From the NCBI RefSeq assembly GCF_947490415.1, contig NZ_CANLGX010000001.1:806001-870000 (forward strand): a stretch of DNA of 64,000 bases, in the 5' to 3' direction. The notes beneath the pieces are model-generated. The model had not been told where the DNA came from and made no database searches. It worked only from the letters and a program-made list of their open reading frames with translations. How positions within the stretch are numbered: position 1 is the first letter of the stretch; each line of letters begins with the position of its first letter. A program made the position numbers and the translations under genes. Positions 9,678 to 20,299 of this stretch are shown here, one piece after another. The stretch comes from an uncultured Eudoraea sp. (lineage in GTDB: Bacteria > Bacteroidota > Bacteroidia > Flavobacteriales > Flavobacteriaceae).

Positions 9678-11321
9678 ATGTCAAGTAAATATAGTACATG
9701 GTATCATCCCTACAAACCAGATACAAAATATAAAAAAAGAGCAGCTTATTTTAGTATGGAATTTGGTATTCATCAGGCGCTTAAAATCTATTCCGGAGGC
9801 CTCGGTTATCTTGCGGGATCTCATATGATTTCAGCAATGGAATTGAAGCAGAATATGATAGGAATAGGAATGCTTTGGAAATACGGGTATTATGACCAGG
9901 GCCGAAACACCGATCAGACCTTACAAACCAGTTTTATTGAAAAGCACTATAATTTCCTTGAAGACTCCGGAATAGAAGTAGAGGTAAAAATTCACGATAA
10001 CCCATCCGTTAAAGTTCGGGCCTACGTTCTTAAACCGGAAGTGTTTGGCTCCGTGCCAATCTATCTGCTTACCACAGATGTTCCGGGTAATGATCATTTG
10101 TCTAAAACCATTACAGACCATTTATATGACAATAATACATTAACACGTATCTCCCAAAATATTGTGCTTGGTATTGGAGGCGCCAAGGTTGTTCAGGAAT
10201 TAGGTGGGGCAGACATATATCATTTAAATGAAGGGCATGCGCTGCCCGCTTTTTATTACCTGCGCAATATTGGAATTACCAAAAGTCAAATGTTCTTTAC
10301 CACACATACTCCTGAAAAGGCTGGTAACATGGAGCGAAATGGCCATCTGCTGAATAGTTGTGGCTTCTTTGGAAAAACACTTACCGACGAAGAATTGCAA
10401 AAAGAAGTGGTTAATGATGATATGCTAAACTATACAGTGGCGGCGCTTAGAATGGCTAAAAGAGCTAATGCTGTTTCCAGGCTCCATGCTGTTGTTGCCA
10501 ACAATATGTGGAATAGTTTTAAAGGGACAAGTAAAATTATTCCGATAACCAATTCCCAAAACCAGCATTTTTGGCAGGATAGTATTCTTGCTAAGGCCTG
10601 GAAAGGTCTTAATGCAAAGGCGTTTAAAAAGCGAAAACTGGAATTAAAAACCCAGCTTTTTGATGTTGTATTAGATCAGACCGGGAAACTTTTTGATCCC
10701 AATATCCTTACTATAGTCTGGGCAAGAAGATTTGCTCAATATAAACGGGCCGACCTGTTATTATATGATCTTGAGCGTTTTGAAAAACTTGTCTCTTCGG
10801 TGAACTATCCGGTTCAGGTTATTTGGGCAGGGAAACCATATCCTACCGATTATTATTCTATAGACATGTTTAATCACCTTGTTAATTATACAAAATTTAA
10901 ACCGAATATGGCGGTCCTTATTGGATATGAAATGGAGCTTTCCCGTAAGCTTAAAAAAGGTTCTGATGTATGGTTGAATACCCCAAGAATTACCCGGGAA
11001 GCTTCTGGTACAAGTGGGATGACTGCTGCCATGAATGGCTCTTTAAACTTAACAATTAACGATGGCTGGGTCCCGGAGTTTGCTGTAGATGGTGTGAATT
11101 CGTTTGTTCTTCCCGAAGCAGATTATAGATCCCCTGCCTGGGAACAGGATAAATTTGACAGTGATAATCTCTATAATACTTTGGAAAAGCGTGTTCTTCC
11201 GACGTTTTATGAGGATCCAAAGAAATGGCAGGAAATGGTTTTTAAAGGAATTGATGGGGTTGTGCCGGCCTTTACAAGCCGCAGAATGGCTGATGAGTAT
11301 TATAATGTTCTTTATAAATAG
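9678..11321 (+). CDS. Alpha-glucan (glycogen/starch) phosphorylase family, GT35
   Basis: AAYFSMEFGIHQALKIYSGGLGYLAG, HLNEGHALPA, VWARRFAQYKRADLLL, TREASGTSGMTAAMNGSLNLTINDGW. Confidence 0.88.
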   Translation: MSSKYSTWYHPYKPDTKYKKRAAYFSMEFGIHQALKIYSGGLGYLAGSHMISAMELKQNMIGIGMLWKYGYYDQGRNTDQTLQTSFIEKHYNFLEDSGIEVEVKIHDNPSVKVRAYVLKPEVFGSVPIYLLTTDVPGNDHLSKTITDHLYDNNTLTRISQNIVLGIGGAKVVQELGGADIYHLNEGHALPAFYYLRNIGITKSQMFFTTHTPEKAGNMERNGHLLNSCGFFGKTLTDEELQKEVVNDDMLNYTVAALRMAKRANAVSRLHAVVANNMWNSFKGTSKIIPITNSQNQHFWQDSILAKAWKGLNAKAFKKRKLELKTQLFDVVLDQTGKLFDPNILTIVWARRFAQYKRADLLLYDLERFEKLVSSVNYPVQVIWAGKPYPTDYYSIDMFNHLVNYTKFKPNMAVLIGYEMELSRKLKKGSDVWLNTPRITREASGTSGMTAAMNGSLNLTINDGWVPEFAVDGVNSFVLPEADYRSPAWEQDKFDSDNLYNTLEKRVLPTFYEDPKKWQEMVFKGIDGVVPAFTSRRMADEYYNVLYK

Positions 11322-11356
11322 AAGAAAATGCCCGTGAGTCTTTTTAAGTAAGAAAA

Positions 11357-12217
11357 ATGAAAGCCGAGATTAAAGATTTTATAGGCACGCTCATTGGAAC
11401 CAAAATTAAAAACTGTGTACCTGTATCCGGCGGAGATATTTCCAGGGCATATGTGCTATATACAGATTCTGATCGCATTTTTTGCAAATTAAATAATTCT
11501 TCCGCAGCGAAGTCTATGTTTGAAGCAGAAGAAGAAGGTTTGAAGGCTATTGACAAAACTAAAACTGTAAAAACCCCCATCGTTTACGCTGTTAATGCTT
11601 TGGAAAAAGGGGCTTGTTTGTTAATGGAGTACGTGGCCTCCAAAAACCCGGAATCAAAGGATTTGGAAATGTTTGGTGTTCAACTTGCTGTAATGCATCA
11701 AACAAGTTCCGATTTTTATGGCTGGGATAATCCAAATTTTATCGGGAATTTACTGCAGTCCAACCACAAACATCCCAATTGGGTTTCTTTTTACGTAAAA
11801 GAACGTTTAGACTCTCAACTTCAAACTGCTGTTCGTCGCGGATTTTTAACAAAAGAAGAGGTTCCGAGCATTGATAAACTTCAATCTGTTATTAGCTCTT
11901 ATTGTACAGGTATTAAACCATCTTTGTTGCATGGCGATTTATGGAGCGGTAATTACTTAATCTCCGAAAATGGCGAGCCTTATCTTATAGATCCGGCTGT
12001 ATATTTTGGCCATAGTGAAATAGACTTGTCCATGTCCCGCCTTTTTGGTGGTTTTAGCTCTTCTTTTTACGCTGCTTATTTTGAAATTAATCCATCACAA
12101 CCAGGTGAGTCTGATCGTATGGCAATCTATCAGCTTTATTATTTGCTAGTTCACCTCAACATCTTTGGAAAGTCTTATTACAAATCAGTAAAAGAAATCC
12201 TGCAAGTGCATTTCTGA
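11357..12217 (+). CDS. Fructosamine kinase family protein
   Basis: GGDISRAYVLYT..FCKLN, LLHGDLWSGNYL, LIDPAVYFGHSEIDLSMSRLFGGF. Confidence 0.85.
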   Translation: MKAEIKDFIGTLIGTKIKNCVPVSGGDISRAYVLYTDSDRIFCKLNNSSAAKSMFEAEEEGLKAIDKTKTVKTPIVYAVNALEKGACLLMEYVASKNPESKDLEMFGVQLAVMHQTSSDFYGWDNPNFIGNLLQSNHKHPNWVSFYVKERLDSQLQTAVRRGFLTKEEVPSIDKLQSVISSYCTGIKPSLLHGDLWSGNYLISENGEPYLIDPAVYFGHSEIDLSMSRLFGGFSSSFYAAYFEINPSQPGESDRMAIYQLYYLLVHLNIFGKSYYKSVKEILQVHF

Positions 12218-12302
12218 TAAAATCTGTATTGGCTTATGTGAAAATATCGCTAGCTAAATTTAGATTCTTTTAATACTTTTAAAAACAACTAAGTTTAGCA
12301 GA

Positions 12303-14411
12303 ATGTTTTTAAGGAAATCCTATTGTATTGTCTTTTTTATAGCCCTCTTTGTTTCTGGTTGTCAAAATTCAGAAGAGCCTGTTAAGGAGAAATCAACATA
12401 CACTACCTGGTCTTCTTATTTAGGTGGTCCTGACAGAAATCACTTTTCCACTCTTTCCCAAATAACGAAAGAAAATGTAGATCGCCTGAAAATTGCCTGG
12501 CGATACGAGGCCCCGGATTATGGACAAATGCAAATGAATCCTATAGTTGTAGACACCATTTTATATGGCGTTACGGCGGCTCTAAGGGTAGTTGCCCTCC
12601 AGGCTGAAACCGGTAAAGAAATCTGGCGATATGGTGATTCTTTGCAAATATGGCATTCAACCAGCAGGGGTGTTTCTTATTGGGAGGAGGGGGAAGATAA
12701 ACGAATTCTGTTCACAAAAGGGCCTGAATTATTTGCACTGAATGCCATCACCGGAAAACCCATTACCGAGTTTGGAGTTAATGGCAAGGTTGATATGCAT
12801 ATAGGCATGTCAGAAACGGCAAAAGATAAGTTTGTTATATCAAATACCCCCGGGACTATTTTTGAAGACCTTATTATTATGCCACTAAGGGTTTCTGAGG
12901 ATGTGGGCGCTGCGCCAGGGAACATTATGGCTTTTAATATTAAAACAGGAAACCTTGAATGGGTTTTTCATACCATTCCTCTCTCGGGGGAGGCGGGCAA
13001 CGAAACCTGGGAGGATAAAAACCCTTTGGTTGGAGCGGCAAACAATTGGGCCGGGATGGCGGTTGATGAAGCCAGGGGTATTATTTACGTGCCTACAGGT
13101 TCTGCAGCTCCGGATTTTTATGGAGGCATCCGAAAAGGAAGTAATTTATTTGCCAATTGCCTGCTGGCGTTGGATGCAAAAACAGGCAGGCGACTATGGC
13201 ATTTTCAATTCACACATCACGATATTTGGGATCGGGACCCGCCGGCGCCTCCTAATTTAATTACTATTACCAGAAATGGTAAAAAAATACCGGCCGTGGC
13301 CCAGGTTACAAAACAGGGCTATGTATATGTTTTTCACAGAGAAACCGGTGATCCCTTGTTTGATATCGATGAAGTGCCTGTCCCCGCCTCCTCCCTAAAA
13401 GGGGAAAGGTCCTGGGAAACACAGCCATTTCCGGTTTCGCCTAAGCCCTTTGCGCGTCAGTCTTCAGAGTTGACAGAAAATGATGTCAACCCTTATTCCA
13501 AAAACCAGGATTCACTTAAAGCTATTCTCAATAACGCGGATAAGCGTATTTATGCCCCGCCCAGCCTCAAGCCGGTTTTGCTTTTCCCGGGATATGATGG
13601 TGCGGCCGAATGGGGAGGTGCTTCGGCAGATCCGGAAGATGGAATATTATATGTTAATTCCAATGAGATGCCCTGGATAATGGAAATGGAAGAAAACAAA
13701 CCTGCTCCCGAAGATCTTCCCTATGGAGAAAGTGTTTATCAAAAATACTGTGCTGTTTGTCACCAAAAAGACAGGGGTGGTATGGCTGCTAGCGGATTTC
13801 CCTCTTTGATAAATATTGGTGATAAATTAAGTAAAGAAGAATTGCTTAATCAAATTAAACTTGGAAAAGGTATGATGATCGGTTTTCCGCAGCTAACATC
13901 AATCGAAAAAGAAGGTCTTATTAGTTTCCTGATGGACGAGGATGATAAAAAAGAAGTAGGGTCCAACCTTCCTGCATCGGAAGACATTCCATATAAACAT
14001 AAGGGGTACAATAAGTTTTTGACAAGTGATGGCCTTCCGGCTATTTCACCTCCATGGGGAACCCTCCATGCAATTGATCTCAATTCAGGGGAATTTATCT
14101 GGTCTGTACCTTTCGGGGATACTCCCGAATTAAAAGAACAGGGATACCCAACAACCGGAACAGAAAATTATGGGGGTGCCGTGGTTACAGAAAATGGTCT
14201 GTTATTTATAGGTGCTACAAAAGATGGTTACTTCAGGGTGTTCGACAAACACAACGGAAAGGTTCTTTGGGAATTTAAATTGCCTGCTGCGGCTTTTGCA
14301 ACACCGGCAATGTATCAGGTTAATGGGAAACAGTATATTGCTATTGCCTGTGGAGGTGAAAAGTTGGGGACAGAGAAAGGGAATCAGATAGTGGCGTTTT
14401 CTTTAGAATAG
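12303..14411 (+). CDS. PQQ-dependent dehydrogenase with internal cytochrome c domain (quinoprotein glucose dehydrogenase-like), lipoprotein signal
   Basis: Lipobox-like VSGC; PQQ propeller repeats (LLALDAKTGRRLWHFQFTHHDIWDRD, LFIGATKDGYFRVFDKHNGKVLWEF); CAVCH heme-binding motif near 13747. Confidence 0.87.
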   Translation: MFLRKSYCIVFFIALFVSGCQNSEEPVKEKSTYTTWSSYLGGPDRNHFSTLSQITKENVDRLKIAWRYEAPDYGQMQMNPIVVDTILYGVTAALRVVALQAETGKEIWRYGDSLQIWHSTSRGVSYWEEGEDKRILFTKGPELFALNAITGKPITEFGVNGKVDMHIGMSETAKDKFVISNTPGTIFEDLIIMPLRVSEDVGAAPGNIMAFNIKTGNLEWVFHTIPLSGEAGNETWEDKNPLVGAANNWAGMAVDEARGIIYVPTGSAAPDFYGGIRKGSNLFANCLLALDAKTGRRLWHFQFTHHDIWDRDPPAPPNLITITRNGKKIPAVAQVTKQGYVYVFHRETGDPLFDIDEVPVPASSLKGERSWETQPFPVSPKPFARQSSELTENDVNPYSKNQDSLKAILNNADKRIYAPPSLKPVLLFPGYDGAAEWGGASADPEDGILYVNSNEMPWIMEMEENKPAPEDLPYGESVYQKYCAVCHQKDRGGMAASGFPSLINIGDKLSKEELLNQIKLGKGMMIGFPQLTSIEKEGLISFLMDEDDKKEVGSNLPASEDIPYKHKGYNKFLTSDGLPAISPPWGTLHAIDLNSGEFIWSVPFGDTPELKEQGYPTTGTENYGGAVVTENGLLFIGATKDGYFRVFDKHNGKVLWEFKLPAAAFATPAMYQVNGKQYIAIACGGEKLGTEKGNQIVAFSLE

Positions 14412-14554
14412 TGTGGCCCATTTTTAAAAAGCCACCATTAATATCGCCTGAATTAAATTTAAGTGGCTTGGCTTATAAATATATAAAAAGTGTGCTATTT
14501 TTAAACCTCCGGAATTATAGCTTTCTTTAATTCTTTGTGTAAAACGAACTGAAT

Positions 14555-15616
14555 ATGGAAAAAATTAAAATCCTTGTTGTGGGTTGTGGAAATATGGGTA
14601 CCAGCCATGCCCGTGCATACCACAAATTACCGGGTTTTGAAATTGTCGGATTGGTTAGCAGAAAACCCCAAAGCCGTGAGCGGCTTTCTGATGAATTGGG
14701 TGGCTTGCCTAAATTTGGTGATTTTAAAAAGGCTTTGGCCACTACCAAACCCGATGCTGTAGCCATAAGTACTTATCCCGACACCCACGCAGCCTATGTT
14801 AGAGAAAGTCTGATGGCGGGGGCTCATGTTTTTGTTGAAAAACCCATAGCCTTAACCGTTGAGGAGGCAGAAGAACTTGTTGAATTAGCTAAAACAAAAA
14901 AGAAAAAATTAGTTGTTGGTTATATTTTAAGGGTTCACCCAGCCTGGACAAAATTTGTGGAAACTGCACAAACCCTTGGTAAACCACTTGTAATGCGAAT
15001 GAACCTTAATCAACAAAGTTCTGAAGAGCAGTGGTATACGCATAAACAACTAATGCAGTCGATGTCGCCAATTGTTGATTGCGGGGTGCATTATGTTGAT
15101 ATTATGTGTTTAATGACAGGGGCGCAACCCGTAAGCGTAAGCGCTATTGGAGCCCGGTTAACCGAAGAGATAGATACTGATATGTATAATTACGGGCAGT
15201 TGCAGGTGCGTTTTAATGATGGTTCTGTTGGTTGGTATGAGGCCGGTTGGGGCCCTATGATTAGTGAAACGGCTTTTTTTGTAAAGGATGTAATTGGGCC
15301 CAAAGGCTCCGTTTCTATTGCGGATGAAAAAAAGGGAGATTCAGATGATATTGAAGGGCATACCAAAACGGGGGGGCTGATTTTACATTTTAGTGAGCTG
15401 GATGAAAATGGAAAATTTATTAAAAAAGATAGGTTGCTTAGTACTGAAGATGAACCGGATCACGATGGGCTTTGTTTATTAGAGCAGGAATATTTCTTAA
15501 AATCTATTCAAAGAGATCTTGACCTGACCAATCATTTATCCGATGCTGTTAATAGCTTAAAAATTGTTCTTGCGGCTGATAAATCTTTTAGAACTGGCGA
15601 AACAGTTCATCTATAA
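14555..15616 (+). CDS. Gfo/Idh/MocA family oxidoreductase
   Basis: N-terminal VVGCGNMGTSHARAY Rossmann motif, VFVEKPIALTVEEAEEL. Confidence 0.88.
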   Translation: MEKIKILVVGCGNMGTSHARAYHKLPGFEIVGLVSRKPQSRERLSDELGGLPKFGDFKKALATTKPDAVAISTYPDTHAAYVRESLMAGAHVFVEKPIALTVEEAEELVELAKTKKKKLVVGYILRVHPAWTKFVETAQTLGKPLVMRMNLNQQSSEEQWYTHKQLMQSMSPIVDCGVHYVDIMCLMTGAQPVSVSAIGARLTEEIDTDMYNYGQLQVRFNDGSVGWYEAGWGPMISETAFFVKDVIGPKGSVSIADEKKGDSDDIEGHTKTGGLILHFSELDENGKFIKKDRLLSTEDEPDHDGLCLLEQEYFLKSIQRDLDLTNHLSDAVNSLKIVLAADKSFRTGETVHL

Positions 15617-15638
15617 GACTGTTTATTTAGAAATTAAG

Positions 15639-16079
15639 CTATTCTTTTACCATAAGAATATGCGGAATATCATCTTCTAAATACGTTTCTCCAACAGCTA
15701 TAAAGCCTAATTCGCTATAGAATTTCTGCAAATAGGTCTGTGCCGAAAGATAAATTGTGGTCTCTTTAAAATTATCCTTAATGGCATCAATTGAAGCCAG
15801 CATTATTTCTTTTCCATACCCTCCTTGCCTTTCTGATTTCCTAACTACCACGCGCCCTATACTGGCGTGCTCCATATAATCCCCCGGTCTGAAAATTCGG
15901 GTGTAAGCTATTATTTTATTATTCTTTGATCCTATAACATGCAAAGCCTTGACGTCTTTTCCGTCCATGTCCTGATATACACAATCCTGCTCCACCACAA
16001 AAACCTCAGTCCGCAATTGAAGAATCTGATATAATTCCAGTTTACTTAGTTCTTGAAAAGATTTTGTGTTGATATTCAT
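15639..16079 (-). CDS. GNAT family N-acetyltransferase (ElaA-like)
   Basis: LRTEVFVVEQDCVYQDMDGKD, IGRVVVRKSERQGGYGKEIM acetyl-CoA loop, AQTYLQKFYSELGF. Confidence 0.85.
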   Translation of the reverse strand: MNINTKSFQELSKLELYQILQLRTEVFVVEQDCVYQDMDGKDVKALHVIGSKNNKIIAYTRIFRPGDYMEHASIGRVVVRKSERQGGYGKEIMLASIDAIKDNFKETTIYLSAQTYLQKFYSELGFIAVGETYLEDDIPHILMVKE

Positions 16080-16082
16080 TAG

Positions 16083-17000
16083 TTAATCCTGTACAATAAC
16101 TTTTTTGCTATCGCATTTTCCATATTCGGGCTGTATGTTCAAATGGCTTATACCAAATTTATGATAGACTTCTTCTTCTATTTTTTCCAATATCAGATCA
16201 AATTCTGAAAGGTTTATATCTTCATCAAAATCGATGTGTGCTTCCAGGTGTACCTCATCTTCATTTAGTTGCCAGACATGTACATGGTGTACATTTTTTA
16301 CAGGTCGTATTTTGGTAATAGCAGATACTATTTGTTGAACCTCTATCGTGTTCGGGGTAAAAAGCATTAAAACTCTGGTAGATGTCTTTAACAGATCATA
16401 CCCCATATAAATAAGGTATAGCGCAATTAATATGGTTAAGATCGGATCTACCCAATAAAACTCGTAAAACTTCATCAATATGCCCCCAATAAGCACTGCA
16501 ACAGACGCCATCATATCTGTAAATAAATGGAGGTATGCAGATTTCATATTCATATTTACTTTAGCATCCTTCTTAATTAAAAGAACACTAAATCCATTGG
16601 CTAAAATCCCTAATAGTGATAACCAGATAACTAAATTCGATTCAATCTCAACCGGATTTACAAATCGTTCAACAGCCTCTTTGATTAATATTATAGCGAC
16701 TATTATCAAGGTTGAAGAATTAACAAAAGCAGCAATTATTTCCGCCCTCTTATATCCAAAGGTCTTTCTAACAGAGGCTTTCTTTTTTGATAATAAAGTA
16801 GCTACATAACTTATAATCAGGGAGACGACGTCGCTAAAATTGTGGAGGGCGTCTGATAATAAAGAGAGACTGCCAGAAATTATTCCGCCAATTGCCTGGG
16901 CAACGGTTATTAAGATATTCAGGAATATTGTAATAATAAGATTCCTTCCTTTTAAATCCTTATGAGAATGGGAATGATTATGAGAATGGGAATGGCTCAT
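16083..17000 (-). CDS. Cation diffusion facilitator (CDF) family metal transporter
   Basis: His-rich N-terminus MSHSHSHNHSHSHKD; GSLSLLSDALHNFSDV and HLFTDMMASVAV metal-binding TM motifs. Confidence 0.92.
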   Translation of the reverse strand: MSHSHSHNHSHSHKDLKGRNLIITIFLNILITVAQAIGGIISGSLSLLSDALHNFSDVVSLIISYVATLLSKKKASVRKTFGYKRAEIIAAFVNSSTLIIVAIILIKEAVERFVNPVEIESNLVIWLSLLGILANGFSVLLIKKDAKVNMNMKSAYLHLFTDMMASVAVLIGGILMKFYEFYWVDPILTILIALYLIYMGYDLLKTSTRVLMLFTPNTIEVQQIVSAITKIRPVKNVHHVHVWQLNEDEVHLEAHIDFDEDINLSEFDLILEKIEEEVYHKFGISHLNIQPEYGKCDSKKVIVQD

Positions 17001-17009
17001 TTAATTACT

Positions 17010-17441
17010 TTAAGAACAGGGAATTTTTTCAATCCTTCGTTCATGTCTCCCTCCTTCAAATTTTGTGTTGAGAAAAGTTTTAACCATTTCTAAAGCCTGA
17101 GTGAGTGAAATAAAACGGGCAGGAAGACTAAGAATGTTTGCATTGTTGTGCTCTCTGGCTAATTCTACTATTTCTTTGTTCCAGCAAAGTGCAGCTCTAA
17201 CTCCCTGATGTTTATTAGCCGTCATACTTGCCCCATTTCCACTACCACAAATAATAATTCCTGAATCTGCATCTCTATTTTCCACGTCAGTTGCAACAGG
17301 ATGTATAAAATCCGGGTAATCTACACTATCAGTACCATCCGTACCGTGATTAATTACTTCTATACTCATCGATTTAAGAAGACCTACTATTGCCAGTTTA
17401 TATTCCGTACCGGCATGATCATTACCAATTGATATTTTCAT
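17010..17441 (-). CDS. rpiB: Ribose 5-phosphate isomerase B
   Basis: IGNDHAGTEYK, SVDYPDF, IICGSGNGASMTANKHQGVRAALC. Confidence 0.92.
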   Translation of the reverse strand: MKISIGNDHAGTEYKLAIVGLLKSMSIEVINHGTDGTDSVDYPDFIHPVATDVENRDADSGIIICGSGNGASMTANKHQGVRAALCWNKEIVELAREHNNANILSLPARFISLTQALEMVKTFLNTKFEGGRHERRIEKIPCS

Positions 17442-18053
17442 ATAATATAGGTATTTAGAATTAACACAAAGTTACAAATACCTTTGTTATACCTTCTTTA
17501 TAATATTGTTAACATAGTTATTTATAAAAAACCCTAAGTGTTTGGATAAGAACGTTTTGTTTATTTGTCTGATTTGTTAATAACCGGAGGATAAGAAATA
17601 AGTACTATTTTTTACAGACTGCTTAAAAAAATGCTTTACAAAACCTGTTGATATTTAGAAATTAAAATTTTTAAAACTTAATAGAAAGATATTAAAAATG
17701 AAACTGTGGTAGTTAACAGAAATAAAAAAATTAGTTGTAAGTAGTTTGTATTAAAACTAGTTATTAATAGTCGTTCATAACATACTTAAGTAATTGACTA
17801 TTAGAATATATAATAATATTTAAATTGTCAATAAACTCAATTACTTGTTTATAGCAACAATCCTGCAAAAAATTTATAAGCAGTACTAACAAGCAATCAT
17901 AAACATCATTTTTTTTATAAATTAATAAAACAAATAATTAATTACTTAATAAGTGTTCATATGTTATTTATCAAGTGAGTTTATCGAAATGTAATTTGTT
18001 CAATATAATGCTATGGATTATAATTCGTAATTTTCCACGCAAATAAAGATTTA

Positions 18054-20243
18054 ATGTCGAAGAAAAAGAAACGTGCAAAAAGCCACAAAAAAAATGAAAT
18101 TACCAAGGGTATATTTAATGTCCTTGAAAAGGAGCCATCAAAAAGCTTTAATTATAAACAAGTTGCCTCTAAACTTGATCTTATTGATACTGAAAGTAGA
18201 AATTTATTAATTAGAAGATTAGGTGAATTAAAAAATGAAAAACGAATCCTGGAAAATACACGAGGTAAATACCAGGCAATAACAAATGGGGAATATTACC
18301 AGGGAAAAGTAGATATTACAGCAAGGGGAAATGCTTATGTTGTGGTTGATGAATTAGAGAATGACATCTTTGTACCTTATAATAGAATAAATAGAGCATT
18401 CCACGGTGATATCGTTGAAGTAGATATACTAAATAAGAAAAGTAATAAAAAACCAGAAGGAGAAATTAAAAAAATTCTGGAGCGAAAAAAGAAAAGATTT
18501 GTTGGTATAGTAGATTTACAGAAAACATTTGCATTTATAAGACCCACCGATATAAGAATGTATACAGATATATTTATACCTCCTGAAGGTGTAGGTAAAG
18601 CAAAGAATGGGGAAAAAGTACTTGTAGAAATTATTGAATGGCCCGATAAAGCGGAATCACCCTATGGAAAAATAATTGAAATACTTGGTAAACCGGGTGA
18701 ACACCACACAGAAATTCATGCCATATTAGCCGAATATGGATTGCCATCTGAATTTCCCGCTGAAGTAGAAAATTTTGCCAATACTTTAGATACTTCAATA
18801 AAAGAGGAAGAAATTTTAAAAAGAAAGGACTTACGAGAACTTCTTACATTCACAATTGATCCAAAAGACGCAAAAGATTTTGATGATGCCTTATCGTTTG
18901 AAATTTTACAAAACGGTAATTTCTCAATTGGCATCCATATTGCTGATGTTTCTCATTATCTAAAACCCGATACAGTATTGGAACAGGAAGCTTATGAAAG
19001 AGCTACCTCGGTTTATCTGGTAGACAGGGTTGTACCAATGTTACCTGAAGTATTATCTAATAATGCTTGTTCTTTACGCCCACATGAGGATAAATATACA
19101 TTTTCTGCAATTTTTGAAATAGATGAACATTGTTCAGTAAAAAACCAATGGTTTGGGCGAACTGTTATAAATTCAAATGAACGATTTGCTTATGAGGAAG
19201 CCCAATATATAATAGAAACGGGCGAAGAATCTATTCCTGAGTCTGTCTCAATTCGAAATAAGGCTTATACTGTAGGTAAAGAGACTGTTTATGCTATTAA
19301 CACCTTAAATAGCTTAGCGAAAAAAATGAGGATTAAAAGGATGGATTCCGGAGCTATATCATTCGATAAAGTAGAAGTTAAATTCATTCTTAACGCTGAA
19401 AACGAACCTCAGGGTGTTTATTTTAAAGAGGCTAAAGACTCAAACAAGTTAATTGAAGAGTTTATGTTATTAGCAAACCGCAAAGTAGCAGAGTTTATAG
19501 GTAAACAAAAACCAACAAAAACATTTGTATACAGAATTCATGATCAACCGGATGAAGAGAAGTTATTAGCTCTAAACAACATTATTTCACGTTTTGGACA
19601 CAAGCTTAACCTTAGGGATAAAAAAGCCGTTAACAGCTCTTTAAATAAGCTTCTGGAGGACGTTAGAGGCAAGAAGGAGCAAAATCTTGTAGATACTTTA
19701 GCTATTCGAAGTATGAGTAAGGCAATTTACAGTACAGATAACATTGGGCATTACGGTTTAGCTTTTGATTTTTACTCACATTTTACATCACCTATAAGGC
19801 GTTATCCGGATGTCTTGGTACACAGGCTGTTGCAACATTATTTAGATGGCGGGCAATCTCCCAAAAAGGAAACTTATGAGGAATTGTGTAAACACTCTTC
19901 AGATATGGAAGGTTTAGCTTCCAGTGCTGAACGTGATTCTATTAAATATATGCAGATAAAGTTTATGCAAGATCATAAGGATCAAGAATTTACAGGTGTT
20001 ATTTCCGGAGTTACAGAATGGGGAATTTATGTTGAGATAATTGAAAATAAATGCGAAGGCATGGTGCGTATACGAGATATAAAAGATGATTATTATACCT
20101 TTGATGAAAGGGAATATGCTATAATTGGTGAACGTACACATAAAAAGTACCAACTGGGAGATACAGTCAGGGTTATGGTTAAAAGCACAGATTTAGTAAA
20201 ACGTCATTTGGATTTCTCACTTTTAGGCAAACCTGAAGAATAA
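18054..20243 (+). CDS. rnr: Ribonuclease R
   Basis: RNB catalytic motif TIDPKDAKDFDDALSF, HSHFTSPIRRYPDVLVHRLL, C-terminal S1 domain FTGVISGVTEWGIYVEI. Confidence 0.93.
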   Translation: MSKKKKRAKSHKKNEITKGIFNVLEKEPSKSFNYKQVASKLDLIDTESRNLLIRRLGELKNEKRILENTRGKYQAITNGEYYQGKVDITARGNAYVVVDELENDIFVPYNRINRAFHGDIVEVDILNKKSNKKPEGEIKKILERKKKRFVGIVDLQKTFAFIRPTDIRMYTDIFIPPEGVGKAKNGEKVLVEIIEWPDKAESPYGKIIEILGKPGEHHTEIHAILAEYGLPSEFPAEVENFANTLDTSIKEEEILKRKDLRELLTFTIDPKDAKDFDDALSFEILQNGNFSIGIHIADVSHYLKPDTVLEQEAYERATSVYLVDRVVPMLPEVLSNNACSLRPHEDKYTFSAIFEIDEHCSVKNQWFGRTVINSNERFAYEEAQYIIETGEESIPESVSIRNKAYTVGKETVYAINTLNSLAKKMRIKRMDSGAISFDKVEVKFILNAENEPQGVYFKEAKDSNKLIEEFMLLANRKVAEFIGKQKPTKTFVYRIHDQPDEEKLLALNNIISRFGHKLNLRDKKAVNSSLNKLLEDVRGKKEQNLVDTLAIRSMSKAIYSTDNIGHYGLAFDFYSHFTSPIRRYPDVLVHRLLQHYLDGGQSPKKETYEELCKHSSDMEGLASSAERDSIKYMQIKFMQDHKDQEFTGVISGVTEWGIYVEIIENKCEGMVRIRDIKDDYYTFDEREYAIIGERTHKKYQLGDTVRVMVKSTDLVKRHLDFSLLGKPEE

Positions 20244-20299
20244 ATAATATTTGGAATAGAATTTGTTTATTTTCATTGATAAACACTAAAACCAACATA

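Noticed and set aside
15639-17441. GNAT-CDF-rpiB minus-strand run considered as a genomic island
   Set aside because: All three are ordinary chromosomal genes; no tRNA, integrase or repeats at the borders.
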